Below are positions 42,434 through 51,587 of a stretch of 54,810 bases of DNA, in pieces. Made by a program: the position numbers and the translations under genes. The stretch's first letter is position 1; each line of letters opens with the position of its first letter. The notes beneath the pieces were generated by a model. The model ran no database searches. It was not told where the DNA came from and saw only the letters and a list, made by a program, of their open reading frames with translations. The stretch comes from Cyanobacteria bacterium M_surface_10_m2_179 (GTDB lineage Bacteria > Cyanobacteriota > Cyanobacteriia > PCC-6307 > Cyanobiaceae), in the NCBI GenBank assembly GCA_016882545.1, contig VGPW01000004.1, forward strand, positions 1 through 54,810, given 5' to 3'.

Positions 42434-44286
42434 GCAATGGCAGCAGCATCGAGCCGCCGCGGATCGGCCACGCCGAGGCTGCCGGTGGGCCGAGCCCCAG
42501 CGGCCTCTGAGGCGTAGCGCACCTCCACCGAGTTGGCGGAGCCCATGGCCGGTACCAGCCTGAGCGTGTGCCCCCACTGCTCCAACAAGCGCACGGTGTC
42601 GGGGCTGATGCCCTGCTCGATGCTGATCTGATCGGGCCAGAGTTGGCTGTGGATGCGGGGCTCCGCCACCGCTGAGGCCAGATTGAGGCCATACACGAGG
42701 CGATTGAGCAACACCTGCAACACCGTGTTGATGATGCGGCTGCCGCCGGGGCTGCCCGTGGCCAGCAGCGGTGCCCCATCAGCGCGAAACACCAGGGTGG
42801 GGGTCATCGAACTGAGGGGGCGACGACCGGGTGCGATGGCGTTCTGCGCTCCCTGGCGCAGGCCGTAGGCATTGGGAGCACCGGGTTGGGCGGTGAAGTC
42901 GTCCATCTCGTTGTTGAGCAGAAACCCGGCACCGGGCACGGTGATGCCATTGCCGTAGGCCGTGTTGAGCGTGGTGGTGGTGGCCACGAGGCCGCCGTCG
43001 CGATCCACCACGGAGAGATGGGTGGTGTTGGTGCCTTCGGTGGATGGGCTGGGTTCGGCCTCCAACGCGGCAGCCGGACGGTGGCGATTGGCTTGGATCC
43101 GTTGACGTTGGGCAGCGGCATAGCGATCACTGAGGAGACGATCCAGCGGCATCGCCACCTGATCGGGATCTCCCAGCAGGCGATTGCGATCGCGATAGGC
43201 GAGGTTCATCGCCTCCACCAGCCGGTGGATCGTGGCGGCGCTGTTGAGCCCCGTGGCGGCCAGATCCAAGGGCTCGAGCACCTTGAGCAGCTGCAGCAGC
43301 GTGGCGCCGCCGCCACTGGGGGGCGGCATCGTGAGCACCGTGGTGCCCCGGAAGCGGGTTTGCAGGGGCCTGGCCCAGGGGGCCCGGTAGGCCGCCAGAT
43401 CAGCGGCCGTGATCAGGCCCCCGCCCTGCCGCATCAGCGCCGCCAGCTGCTGGGCCAAGCGGCCGCGATAAAAACAGGCAGCCCCGGCCTGCGCAATGCA
43501 GCGCAGGCTGGCCGCCAGCTGCGGTTGCCGCAGCAGCGCTCCCGGCGGGTAGGCGCTGCCATCCGCCTGGAAAAACTGTCGGGCACTGCTGGGATCAGCC
43601 TTGAGTAAGGGCGCCGCCGCCTCCAGCGAGCGGCTGAGTTCAACCCCCACCGGGAAGCCTCGCTGCGCCAGCTCGATCGCGGGCTGCATCACCTGCCGCA
43701 ACGGCAGGCAGCCATAACGCGCCTGCACCTGGGTTAAGCCGGCCACCGTGCCCGGCACCGCCGTGCTGAGCAGGCTGCGCAGGGCCCGCTCGCGGTTCAC
43801 GCTGCCGTCAGCATTGAGGAACAGATCGGCGCGCGCCGCCTGAGGAGCCGTCTCCCGGAAATTGAGCGCCACAGCCTCCCCGCGGCCGAGCTGGATCGCC
43901 TCTGGCACGGGAGCGGTGCGAGCCACCGCCCGGCAGGTGACGATCCGGCCGTTGCGCGGCAGCCACAACACCAGAAAACCGCCACCGCCGAGGTTGCCGG
44001 CCTGGGGCAGGGTGACCGCCAGGGCAAACGAGGTGGCCACGGCCGCATCCACGGCATTGCCGCCGCGCCCCAGGATCGCTGCGCCCACCGCCGCGGCCCG
44101 CGCCTCCTGGGCCGCCACCATGCCGCCGCTGGATTCAATCGGGTGGAAGCGCTGGGCCTGCTCCTGCAGAAGGTTGGCGTGGGCTGGAGCCACCAGCAGC
44201 ACGGCAGCCCAGCCAGCCACGAATCGAGGGTGCAACACAGCAGGCAGGGGGCGCGGGTGTTGCCAAGTTTGGAGAGGCAGAACCAC
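42418..44286 (-). CDS. ggt: Gamma-glutamyltransferase
   Basis: A 622-residue Ntn hydrolase that cleaves gamma-glutamyl bonds such as in glutathione. A signal-like N-terminus (VAGWAAVLLVAPAHA) places it in the periplasm. The large subunit has GGMVAAQEARAAAVGAAILG and GGNAVDAAVATSFALAVTLP. Autoprocessing should occur at the catalytic Thr of GTNTTHLSVVDRDG near residue 420. The small subunit shows SSMTPTLVFRADG and ATGSPGGSRIINTVLQVL. The GTG start at 44286 is 7 bases after the oxoprolinase stop, so the two form an operon. Confidence 0.93.
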   Translation of the reverse strand: MVLPLQTWQHPRPLPAVLHPRFVAGWAAVLLVAPAHANLLQEQAQRFHPIESSGGMVAAQEARAAAVGAAILGRGGNAVDAAVATSFALAVTLPQAGNLGGGGFLVLWLPRNGRIVTCRAVARTAPVPEAIQLGRGEAVALNFRETAPQAARADLFLNADGSVNRERALRSLLSTAVPGTVAGLTQVQARYGCLPLRQVMQPAIELAQRGFPVGVELSRSLEAAAPLLKADPSSARQFFQADGSAYPPGALLRQPQLAASLRCIAQAGAACFYRGRLAQQLAALMRQGGGLITAADLAAYRAPWARPLQTRFRGTTVLTMPPPSGGGATLLQLLKVLEPLDLAATGLNSAATIHRLVEAMNLAYRDRNRLLGDPDQVAMPLDRLLSDRYAAAQRQRIQANRHRPAAALEAEPSPSTEGTNTTHLSVVDRDGGLVATTTTLNTAYGNGITVPGAGFLLNNEMDDFTAQPGAPNAYGLRQGAQNAIAPGRRPLSSMTPTLVFRADGAPLLATGSPGGSRIINTVLQVLLNRLVYGLNLASAVAEPRIHSQLWPDQISIEQGISPDTVRLLEQWGHTLRLVPAMGSANSVEVRYASEAAGARPTGSLGVADPRRLDAAAIAQPPR

Positions 44287-44293
44287 CTCGCGA

Positions 44294-47200
44294 TCAGGCC
44301 TGGGACAGCGAGGCACCGAAACCGCCCCCACCCGGGGTGAGCAGCCGCACCCGATCGCCGGGCTCCAGGTGCACAGCCACCGATCCGGGCAACTGTTCGG
44401 GCGGCTGACCGCTGCGCAGCAGCCAGTTTTCGCCGCAGGCGGCGGCCTCACCACCGGCCAGACCAAACGGTGCCACCCGCCGACTGCCACTCAACAGCGA
44501 CAGGGTGAGCGGTTCCAGCGCCCGCAACTCCCGCACCACACCATCGCCCCCGCGCCAGCGGCCGCCGCCGCCACTGCCCTGGCGAATGGCAAACCGCTGA
44601 AGCCGCACCGGCAGCCGTTGCTCCAGGATTTCTGGATCGGTGAGGCGGGAGTTGGTCATGTGCGACTGCACCGCCGACGCCCCCTCGAATCCCTCCCCCG
44701 CGCCCGTGCCGCCGCAGATCGTTTCGTAGTACTGGCAGCGCGCGTTGCCGAAGCTCACGTTGTTCATCGTGCCCTGGGCCGCCGCCATCACCCCCAGGGC
44801 GGCGAACAGGGCATTGGCAACCGCCTGGGAGGTTTCCACGTTGCCGGCCACCACCGCCGCCGGCGGCTCGGGATGCAGCAGGCAGCCCCGCGGCACCACC
44901 AGCTCCAAGGGTTCAAAGCAGCCGGCATTGAGCGGGATCGCCTCCTGCACCAGGCAACGGAACACGTAGAGCACCACGGCCTTGGTGATCGCCAGCGGTG
45001 CATTGAGGTTGCTGAGGGCCTGCGCCGAGGTGCCGCTGAAATCAATCCGCGCGCAGCGGCGGGCCTGATCCACCGCCACCGATACGCAGATCACCAGCCC
45101 GGCATCCAGCTCCACGCGGGCCGCGCCGTTCTGCAGCCGCCCGATCACCCGCCGCACGGCTTCCGCGGCATGGGCCTGCACCTGCGCCATTGCGGCCTGC
45201 ACACGCTCACGGCCATGGGCCGCCATCAACGCCTGCAACCGCTCAACCCCCAGCTGATTGGCAGCCAACTGCGCCTGCAGATCGGCGAGCACCAGATCGG
45301 GGTTGCGCGCCGGGAAGGCTCCCTGGCGGAGCCGTTCGCGCCACAACGCCTCCAACCACACACCCCGGCGCAGCAGCGGCACGTTGTCGAACAGCAGCCC
45401 CTCCTCCTCGATGCAGGTGCTGTGGGGTGGCATCGAGCCCGGCGTGATGCCCCCCACATCGGCGTGATGCCCCCGGGAGGCCACGAAGGCCACCAGCTGA
45501 TCCGCCTGGAACACCGGCGTGATCAAGGTGAGATCGGGCAGATGGGTGCCGCCGTTGAAAGGGTTGTTGGACACCACGGCATCACCGGGCGCCAGCGGCT
45601 CACGCTCGCCCCGCTCCACCGCCGCCAGCAGGGCCAGCACGCTTTCCCCCATCGATCCCAGATGCACGGGGATGTGCGGAGCATTGGCCACCAGCCGGCC
45701 GCCGGCATCAAACAGGGCGCAGGAGAAATCCAGCCGCTCGCGGATGTTCACCGAGGCGCTGGTTTGCTGCAGGCGGCTGCCCATCTGCTCGGCGATCGCC
45801 ATGAAGCGATGGCTGAACAGCTCGAGGCTGATCGGATCAAGCGCCGCGGCATCTGCCGGCGCGGTTGCGGTTGCGGTTGCGGTTGCGGTTGCGGGGGATG
45901 GCGACCGCCCCGGCTGCTCCAGCAGCAACGCACCCCCCTCCAGGCAGTGGGCGCTCCATTCCGGCAGCAACAGGATCGTGCCGGTGTCTTCGGCGATCAG
46001 CGCGGGGCCTTGCAAGCGCTGGCCGGCCTGGAGCTGCCGCCGCTGCCACAACTGAGCGGGGTGCCAGCTGCCTTGCCAGTAGATCGTGATCCCTTTGCAA
46101 GCCGTGCTGCCAGGCCCTTCTGAGCCGCCCGGGAGCCGATGCTGTTGCTGGAGCGGGTCGGCGTGCACCAGCTCAAGCCTGATGCGATCCACCAACGGCT
46201 CCTGGGAGGCGACGTAGCCAAAGCGTTGGCGATACACCTGCGCGAACGCCTGAAGCAGCTCCGCCGACGAACTGCCCTGCGGCCAGGGCAGGGGCAGGCT
46301 GTGATCCGCTCCGGGCAGGCGTAAGAGCAGCGTGCGCTGCAACTGCACAGGATGCAGCTGAACGCGATCCAGCTCCGGCCAGGCGCCGTGCTGCTGGAGC
46401 AGCTGGAGCGCCTGGTGCTCCAGCTCGGGCATGTGCTCGGGGCTGAGGGGCAGATCCACCGTCTGCTCCAGCAGCCGCCCTTCCTCCGCCAACCCGATGC
46501 CATAGGCCGACAGCACCCCGGCGAGCGGATGCAGCAACACCTGGCGCATCCCCAGCAAGCTCGCCAGGGCACAGGCGTGCTGGCCGCCGGCACCACCAAA
46601 GCTGCAGAGCGTGGCGTCGCGCAGGTCGTGGCCGCGCTCCAGCGACACGCGGCGAATCGCTTCCGCCATCCGCTCCAGCGCCACCGCCAGAGCACCTTCG
46701 GCCGCCTGTTCAGGGCTGCAGCCCATCGCCGCCGCCAGCGGAGCGAACTGCTGGCGCACCTGCTCGGCATCCAGCGGCTGATCACCGGAGGCGCCGAACA
46801 CCGCCGGAAACCACTCGGGGCGCAACCGGCCCAGCAGCAGGTTGGCGTCGGTGATCGTGAGCGGGCCGCCACGGCGATAACAGGCCGGGCCGGGGTTGGC
46901 GCCGGCGGATTCAGGCCCCACCGCCAGCCGCAGACCATCGAAGTGCAGGCGTGAGCCACCGCCTGCGGCCACGGTGTGGATGTCGAGCATCGGCGCCTGG
47001 ATGGGCAGGCCAGCCAGCTCCACCTGATCCCGCCGGGGCCAGACCCCCGCTTCGCAGTAACAGACATCGGTGGAGGTGCCGCCCATGTCGAAGCCCACGA
47101 TGTGCGAAAAGCCAGCGGCCGCCGCAGTTCGCACCGCCCCCACCAGACCACCCGCCGGCCCCGAGAGGATCGTGTCCTTGGCGTGCAGGGCATCCGCCGC

Positions 47201-47947
47201 CGCCAGCACGCCGCTGGAGCGCATCACCCGCAGGGGCACCTGCGGCCCCAGGGCCTGCTGCACCTGCTGCAAGTAGCCGTGCAGCACCGGACCCACCGCG
47301 GCTTCCAGCACACAGGTGTGGCCGCGGGGCACCAGCCGCGGCAGCGGGCTCACCTGATGGGAGAGGGCGATCTGCTCAAAGCCAAACCGCTGCAGCCACT
47401 CCCCCAGGGCCAGCTCATGGGCGGGCTGGGTCACGCTGTGGAGCAAGGCCACCGCCACGCTGCGCAGGCCATCCCGGCGCGCCGCTTCCAGTTGCGCTGC
47501 CAGCTGGTCATCCAGCCGCAACGGCTCGAGCTCCGTTCCATCCGCCGCCAGGCGCCCCTCCACCTCCACCACCCGCTGAGCCAGCGGTTCGGGCTTGTGG
47601 ATCGCCAACGTAAACAGCTCGGGCCGGTGCTGATCGCCGATGCGGAGCAGATCCGCCAGGCCGCGATTCAGCAGCAGCAGGGTGGGAGCACCCTTGCGTT
47701 CCAGAAAGGCGTTGGTGGCCACGGTGGTGCCGAGCCGCACCTCAGCAATCAACCCCGCTGGAATCGCGCTTCCCTGCTCCGGCAACCCCAGCAGCGCCCG
47801 CACGGCCCGGATGGCGGGATCGCCGGGGCGATCCGGCTGCTCCGACAGCACCTTCCGCACCAGCAGATCACCCGCCGGGCTGCAGCCCACCACATCGGTG
47901 AAGGTGCCGCCGCGATCGATCCAGAAGCGCCAGCCGGCCGAGGGCAT
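44294..47947 (-). CDS. 5-oxoprolinase (HyuA-HyuB fusion)
   Basis: A 1217-residue ATP-dependent hydrolase opening 5-oxoproline to glutamate. The HyuA half (1-680) starts FWIDRGGTFTDVVGCSPAGD and has GFDMGGTSTDVCYCE, both nucleotide-binding motifs, and the central VATNAFLERKGAPTLLL. A short (Ala-Thr)n linker lies near residue 690. The HyuB half has GDAVVSNNPFNGGTHLPDLT, FVASRGHHADVGGITPGSMP and ends in GGGGFGASLSQA. With GGT downstream, it completes the degradation of gamma-glutamyl compounds. The start ATG at 47947 shares its CATG with a possible regulator start on the other strand. Confidence 0.93.
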   Translation of the reverse strand: MPSAGWRFWIDRGGTFTDVVGCSPAGDLLVRKVLSEQPDRPGDPAIRAVRALLGLPEQGSAIPAGLIAEVRLGTTVATNAFLERKGAPTLLLLNRGLADLLRIGDQHRPELFTLAIHKPEPLAQRVVEVEGRLAADGTELEPLRLDDQLAAQLEAARRDGLRSVAVALLHSVTQPAHELALGEWLQRFGFEQIALSHQVSPLPRLVPRGHTCVLEAAVGPVLHGYLQQVQQALGPQVPLRVMRSSGVLAAADALHAKDTILSGPAGGLVGAVRTAAAAGFSHIVGFDMGGTSTDVCYCEAGVWPRRDQVELAGLPIQAPMLDIHTVAAGGGSRLHFDGLRLAVGPESAGANPGPACYRRGGPLTITDANLLLGRLRPEWFPAVFGASGDQPLDAEQVRQQFAPLAAAMGCSPEQAAEGALAVALERMAEAIRRVSLERGHDLRDATLCSFGGAGGQHACALASLLGMRQVLLHPLAGVLSAYGIGLAEEGRLLEQTVDLPLSPEHMPELEHQALQLLQQHGAWPELDRVQLHPVQLQRTLLLRLPGADHSLPLPWPQGSSSAELLQAFAQVYRQRFGYVASQEPLVDRIRLELVHADPLQQQHRLPGGSEGPGSTACKGITIYWQGSWHPAQLWQRRQLQAGQRLQGPALIAEDTGTILLLPEWSAHCLEGGALLLEQPGRSPSPATATATATATAPADAAALDPISLELFSHRFMAIAEQMGSRLQQTSASVNIRERLDFSCALFDAGGRLVANAPHIPVHLGSMGESVLALLAAVERGEREPLAPGDAVVSNNPFNGGTHLPDLTLITPVFQADQLVAFVASRGHHADVGGITPGSMPPHSTCIEEEGLLFDNVPLLRRGVWLEALWRERLRQGAFPARNPDLVLADLQAQLAANQLGVERLQALMAAHGRERVQAAMAQVQAHAAEAVRRVIGRLQNGAARVELDAGLVICVSVAVDQARRCARIDFSGTSAQALSNLNAPLAITKAVVLYVFRCLVQEAIPLNAGCFEPLELVVPRGCLLHPEPPAAVVAGNVETSQAVANALFAALGVMAAAQGTMNNVSFGNARCQYYETICGGTGAGEGFEGASAVQSHMTNSRLTDPEILEQRLPVRLQRFAIRQGSGGGGRWRGGDGVVRELRALEPLTLSLLSGSRRVAPFGLAGGEAAACGENWLLRSGQPPEQLPGSVAVHLEPGDRVRLLTPGGGGFGASLSQA
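45861..45895 (-). repeat. Hexanucleotide microsatellite in the 5-oxoprolinase linker
   Basis: Five perfect copies of GCGGTT and a partial sixth, read on the minus strand as alternating Ala-Thr codons between the HyuA and HyuB domains. Copy-number change would keep frame and alter only linker length. Confidence 0.9.
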
Positions 47948-48050
47948 GCAGCGCCGTGCTCAGCAAGGCACAACTTTAGAAACCGGCCTGAAGCGGCTGC
48001 ACAAATGGTTCAATTTCAGCGTACCCACCGCCCACAGCGCGCCGCCCAGC

Positions 48051-48977
48051 GTGATTGATCAGGACAGCCTGGCGGCACTCGATGGCTTGCTCTGGCTGCG
48101 CTCGGGCGAGGTGGTGGCACAGCGGTTTGGGCTGAGTCAGTCAACGGTGTCGCGGCAGGCCCGGCGCTGCCTGAGCCTGTTCGAGATCGATGTGACGAAG
48201 CTCGATGGGGAATGGGATCTGATCGGCGATGCGCCCTTGCTGGCCGCCGAGCGGGAGGTGCATCAATGGGCCCGCTGGCGCAGCAAGCGCCCGCTGCGGC
48301 TGGAGGCCACCTACTGGTCGGGCCCGCTGCTCTGTGATCCCGTGCCGCAGGGATGGATGCTGGGCCTCTGCAACATCGTGGGCATCCAGCGCAACTTCGA
48401 GCTGCTGCGCGAGCGGGTGGTGGATGTGTGGCTGGCAGGCCTGCCGGATCTACCAGCGCCCAACGATCCGGAACTCACCAGCCTCACGTTGTGCCAACTG
48501 CCGGTGCACTGTGTGGTGAACAGCGGCCATCCGCTGCTGCAGCGCCCAAGCATCAGCTTCAACGATCTGCAGGCCTACCCCAGCCTTGGACTACCCGAGG
48601 GTGCCTACCCCGAGGTGGAAGCAGCGCTGCGGCGCCTTGGCCTCTGGAGCTCGCCAGTGCGGATGCGGCGCTATCAGCGCCAGCTGTGGGAAGGCAAAAC
48701 CGAACAGGAGCTCACCATCGGCTACGGCACAGCGATGAGCCTTGATCTGGGTGGCCCCTCGATGCAGCCCCTGCCGCTCACGTTGCCGTTCCAATCGGGG
48801 GAGGCCCTGGTGGTGCGCCGCAAGTTCAGCGACACGCTGCCGTTTCGGCAGCTGGCGCAAACCCTTCACGGGCGCCTCAGCCAACTGGCCCTGCGGCTGC
48901 CGGAGATTCAGATGCTGCCGCTGCCGTTCAGCGGTAGTTCTGAAACTGCAGCGGCACCTCCACGTCCTGGGCCTTGA
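48051..48977 (+). CDS. LysR-like transcriptional regulator
   Basis: A protein of about 308 residues from the GTG at 48051. It has an N-terminal helix-turn-helix, LRSGEVVAQRFGLSQSTVSR followed by QARRCLSLF, then a LysR-type effector-binding region with SLTLCQLPVHCVVNSGHPLL. The frame is open to an ATG at 47946 that coincides with the divergent oxoprolinase start; the bases 47950-48050 are more AT-rich and look like a promoter, so the later start is preferred. Position suggests control of the oxoprolinase-GGT operon. The HTH sits closer to the N-terminus than normal. Confidence 0.75.
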   Translation: MIDQDSLAALDGLLWLRSGEVVAQRFGLSQSTVSRQARRCLSLFEIDVTKLDGEWDLIGDAPLLAAEREVHQWARWRSKRPLRLEATYWSGPLLCDPVPQGWMLGLCNIVGIQRNFELLRERVVDVWLAGLPDLPAPNDPELTSLTLCQLPVHCVVNSGHPLLQRPSISFNDLQAYPSLGLPEGAYPEVEAALRRLGLWSSPVRMRRYQRQLWEGKTEQELTIGYGTAMSLDLGGPSMQPLPLTLPFQSGEALVVRRKFSDTLPFRQLAQTLHGRLSQLALRLPEIQMLPLPFSGSSETAAAPPRPGP

Positions 48978-49419
48978 GCAGATTGATCGCTGCCTGCAGA
49001 TCGTCCTTGCTCTTGCCGGTCACCCGCAGGGTGTCGCCCTGGATCGCCACCGTCACTTTCTTGAGCTCGTCGCGGACGGTTTTGCTCAACGTCTTGGCCA
49101 GCTCCTGGCTCAACCCCTTGCGCAGCTTCACCTCCTGCTTCACCCGGTTGCCGCCCACGGGCTCAGGGCTTTGGAAATCGAAGATCTTCAGCGACAGATT
49201 GCGCTTGGTGGCTTTCTGACGCAACACATCCTCCACGGCCTGCAGGGTCATATCGCTGGCGGTGGTGATCGTGAGGCTGGTCTCCTCCAGATCGATCTCG
49301 GTGTTGGAGTCCTTGAGGTCGTAGCGGGTCGACACGTCGCGGCGCACCTGATCGAGGGCGTTCACCAGCTCCTGACGGTCGAAGTCGGAAACCACGTCAA
49401 AGGAATAGGTGTCGGCCAT
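48928..49419 (-). CDS. YajQ-family nucleotide-binding protein
   Basis: A 163-residue protein of the UPF0234/YajQ family. It shows SFDVVSDFDRQELVNALDQV at the start, TRYDLKDSNTEIDLEE and VRVTGKSKDDLQAAINLL at the end (as DTLRVTGKSKDDLQ), all conserved. YajQ proteins bind cyclic di-GMP in Xanthomonas and nucleic acids elsewhere. Its end overlaps the regulator's by 50 bases. Confidence 0.93.
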   Translation of the reverse strand: MADTYSFDVVSDFDRQELVNALDQVRRDVSTRYDLKDSNTEIDLEETSLTITTASDMTLQAVEDVLRQKATKRNLSLKIFDFQSPEPVGGNRVKQEVKLRKGLSQELAKTLSKTVRDELKKVTVAIQGDTLRVTGKSKDDLQAAINLLKAQDVEVPLQFQNYR

Positions 49420-49492
49420 GGCTCAGGGGGTGCTGGGCCCAGCCTAGAAAAGGACACTGATCTCACCCACCGGCCCAACACCGGCGTTGCTC

Positions 49493-49894
49493 GTGCAGTC
49501 TGCGTTTGCCTGGTCGCTCTGTCTGGCTGCCGGCGTGGTGGTGTCGAGCCTGGTGCCCCTCGGCGCTGCCCGCTCCCAGGCCGATTTCACCGTGGCTGAT
49601 CTGGCGGCACCGCGGGCGATGTTCGATCGGCTGCCGGAGTGGGGCAAACGAGCCAACTGGGCCCACCTCAACAGCTTCGAAGCATTCGTGCTGTTTGCAC
49701 CCGCGGCTCTGCTCTGCCTGATCGCCAAAGTGGACAGCAGCGCAGCAATCGCCGCCGCCTGGGCCTACCCAGCCCTGCGCCTGGCCTACATCGCGGCCTA
49801 TGTGACCAACCTGCCGCCCCTGCGTTCTCTCTGCTGGGCGGGTGCGATGACCTGCACCGGCTTGCTGTATCTGGAAGGGCTGAAAGGGCTCTGA
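49493..49894 (+). CDS. MAPEG-family membrane protein
   Basis: A 133-residue protein with four helices and family traits NSFEAFVLFAPAALLCLIA near residue 60 and YPALRLAYIAAYVTNLPPLR near 90. MAPEG proteins are membrane-associated glutathione- or eicosanoid-linked enzymes; the bacterial ones are mostly uncharacterised. GTG at 49493 is used; TTG at 49487 is equally possible. It ends next to a convergent gene without a gap. Confidence 0.8.
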   Translation: MQSAFAWSLCLAAGVVVSSLVPLGAARSQADFTVADLAAPRAMFDRLPEWGKRANWAHLNSFEAFVLFAPAALLCLIAKVDSSAAIAAAWAYPALRLAYIAAYVTNLPPLRSLCWAGAMTCTGLLYLEGLKGL

Positions 49895-50407
49895 TCAGTC
49901 AAAAAACATCAGGCTCACCACCTTGCCCATGTCTTCCGCCGTGCGGCAGCTGGCCAAAAGGGTTTCGCTGTCGTGGAAGGCGAAACAGATCAGCTGATCG
50001 CAGCGGCGGATGATTTCCTGATTGCAGAGGCTGCTGGCCATGGGCAACGGCAGCTCGTCGTTTTCTGGTTTTTCCACCAGATGCAGAACGTGCTCGAGCT
50101 GCTCGCGGGATTCGCGGGGCTGACGATCCAGGCTCTGGGGCAGCAGCACCGTGAGGCGCGAGGCATCCACCTCCAACACGCTGCGGATCACAGCGGCATT
50201 CACACCCTGGGAGCCCGAGGTAATCAGGCTGTGGCCTTCCTGGGCCAGGGAGCGGGACACCAGCTCCACCAGATGCACCGACACCACTGGCACATGCCGG
50301 CTGCCCAGGATGGCGATCCGACGCTTACTGCGGTCCTGCAGCAGAGCCAGCTCCTGCGCCAGGGTGTCGATCCGGTCTAGAGCCGGTAGATCAAGAGACC
50401 GGGTCAA
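49895..50407 (-). CDS. Rossmann-like (SLOG/DprA-type) conserved protein
   Basis: A 170-residue soluble protein. RRIAILGSRHVPVVSVHLVE and LITSGSQGVNAAVIRSVLE resemble the nucleotide-binding SLOG fold of DprA/LOG proteins, where GSR and GxxxGxxxA contact nucleotide. The C-terminal part has CNQEIIRRCDQLICFAFHDS. Family known to me only as cyanobacterial conserved. Role not assigned. Confidence 0.7.
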   Translation of the reverse strand: MTRSLDLPALDRIDTLAQELALLQDRSKRRIAILGSRHVPVVSVHLVELVSRSLAQEGHSLITSGSQGVNAAVIRSVLEVDASRLTVLLPQSLDRQPRESREQLEHVLHLVEKPENDELPLPMASSLCNQEIIRRCDQLICFAFHDSETLLASCRTAEDMGKVVSLMFFD

Positions 50408-50444
50408 CGCACGCCACCTGCTGACGGGTCGAAACTAGCAGTGG

Positions 50445-51563
50445 TCACGCGGCGATCGGCAGTCGCAAACGCGTCAACAGTGGCTCGAAATCACAGTGTT
50501 CTTCCACCAATCGGAAGGCATAGGTGGCCTTCACCGATTCGTGCAAACGCACATGACCAAAGGCGTTCTCAATCACGCCCACGGTGGTGAGCGTGTCGTG
50601 CTCCACCTTCAGCAGCGGCACTTCCAGTTCTTCCGCCCGCGACACCAGCTGCGGCAGGGGTTCACCGGCACCGGTGAGAATCAAACACTGCGTGGAAGCC
50701 TCCAGCGCCGCCAGCTGAATATCGGTGCGATCCGCACCGGTGACCACCGCCATGTTGCGGCGGCGGCGGAAAAACTCCATGGCGGAGTTCACATTCATCG
50801 CACCGATCGAAAGGGTTTCCACCAGCAGGTCCAGGCGATCGCGGCAGCACAGCACCTGAGCCTCCAAGCGCCGCACCAGTTCCTCCACGGTGACGCTGCG
50901 CAGCAGCGGCGAACGCGGCATGACCCCCAACACCGGCAGCCCCAGTCGCTCAAGCGCCGGCACCAGATCGGCGCGCACCGCATCCACTTGCTCCGGCGGC
51001 AGGCCGTTGAGCACCACGCCGCAGAGCAGAGAGCCCAGCTGGGCATGGGCCTGCAGCAGCGGTTCCACGCTTTGGCAGCCGCTCCAGCTGTGCACCAGCA
51101 CCACCGGTGCCTGCAGGGCCTGGGCCACCTGCACCAGGCTGAGGCCGTAGAGCACGCCATCGTTCAGGCCACCGGCGCCCTCGAGGATGGTCACCTGATC
51201 GCCCGCGGCCTCCAGATCGGCCTGCAGCTGGGCCAGGCCGCTGCCGGCCTGCAGATCGCCCGCCAACAGCCGTTCCCGGGCGGAAGCAGCACCCTGCAGA
51301 TGCACCGAGGGCACGAGCTGCGCATCGCTCAGCCCCAGGATCTGGCCCACGAAGCGCACGTCGTCGTCGATCAGTGGCCCGGCGCCCTCATTGCTCAGCT
51401 CAGCGCTATCGGCCAGGGGCTTACCGATCCGCACGGAAACACCCCGCTGCAGCCACTGCCGCGCCAAACCCAGCACAATCGCCGATTTACCGCTGAAGGG
51501 TTCGCAAGACCCAATCAGCAGGGCCGACGAACGGGCGTGGGGAAACGCACTGTCGTGACCCAT
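50445..51563 (-). CDS. BioD-like/DRTGG-domain phosphotransacetylase-family protein
   Basis: A 372-residue protein. An N-terminal P-loop (GSCEPFSGKSAIVLGLARQW near residue 18) belongs to the BioD-like NTPase domain, with ILEGAGGLNDGVLYGLSLVQ at the switch region. The C-terminal half is a DRTGG-type domain (VVTGADRTDIQLAALEASTQ) like that of cyanobacterial phosphotransacetylase-related proteins. The catalytic PTA domain itself is absent, so the role may be regulatory. Confidence 0.85.
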   Translation of the reverse strand: MGHDSAFPHARSSALLIGSCEPFSGKSAIVLGLARQWLQRGVSVRIGKPLADSAELSNEGAGPLIDDDVRFVGQILGLSDAQLVPSVHLQGAASARERLLAGDLQAGSGLAQLQADLEAAGDQVTILEGAGGLNDGVLYGLSLVQVAQALQAPVVLVHSWSGCQSVEPLLQAHAQLGSLLCGVVLNGLPPEQVDAVRADLVPALERLGLPVLGVMPRSPLLRSVTVEELVRRLEAQVLCCRDRLDLLVETLSIGAMNVNSAMEFFRRRRNMAVVTGADRTDIQLAALEASTQCLILTGAGEPLPQLVSRAEELEVPLLKVEHDTLTTVGVIENAFGHVRLHESVKATYAFRLVEEHCDFEPLLTRLRLPIAA

Positions 51564-51587
51564 GAGCCGAAAGCTGGTGCGCCGAAT

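Noticed and set aside
43862-46123. Long plus-strand open frame opposite GGT and oxoprolinase
   Set aside because: It crosses two real genes on the other strand, has Arg/His/Pro-rich composition and no recognisable domain.
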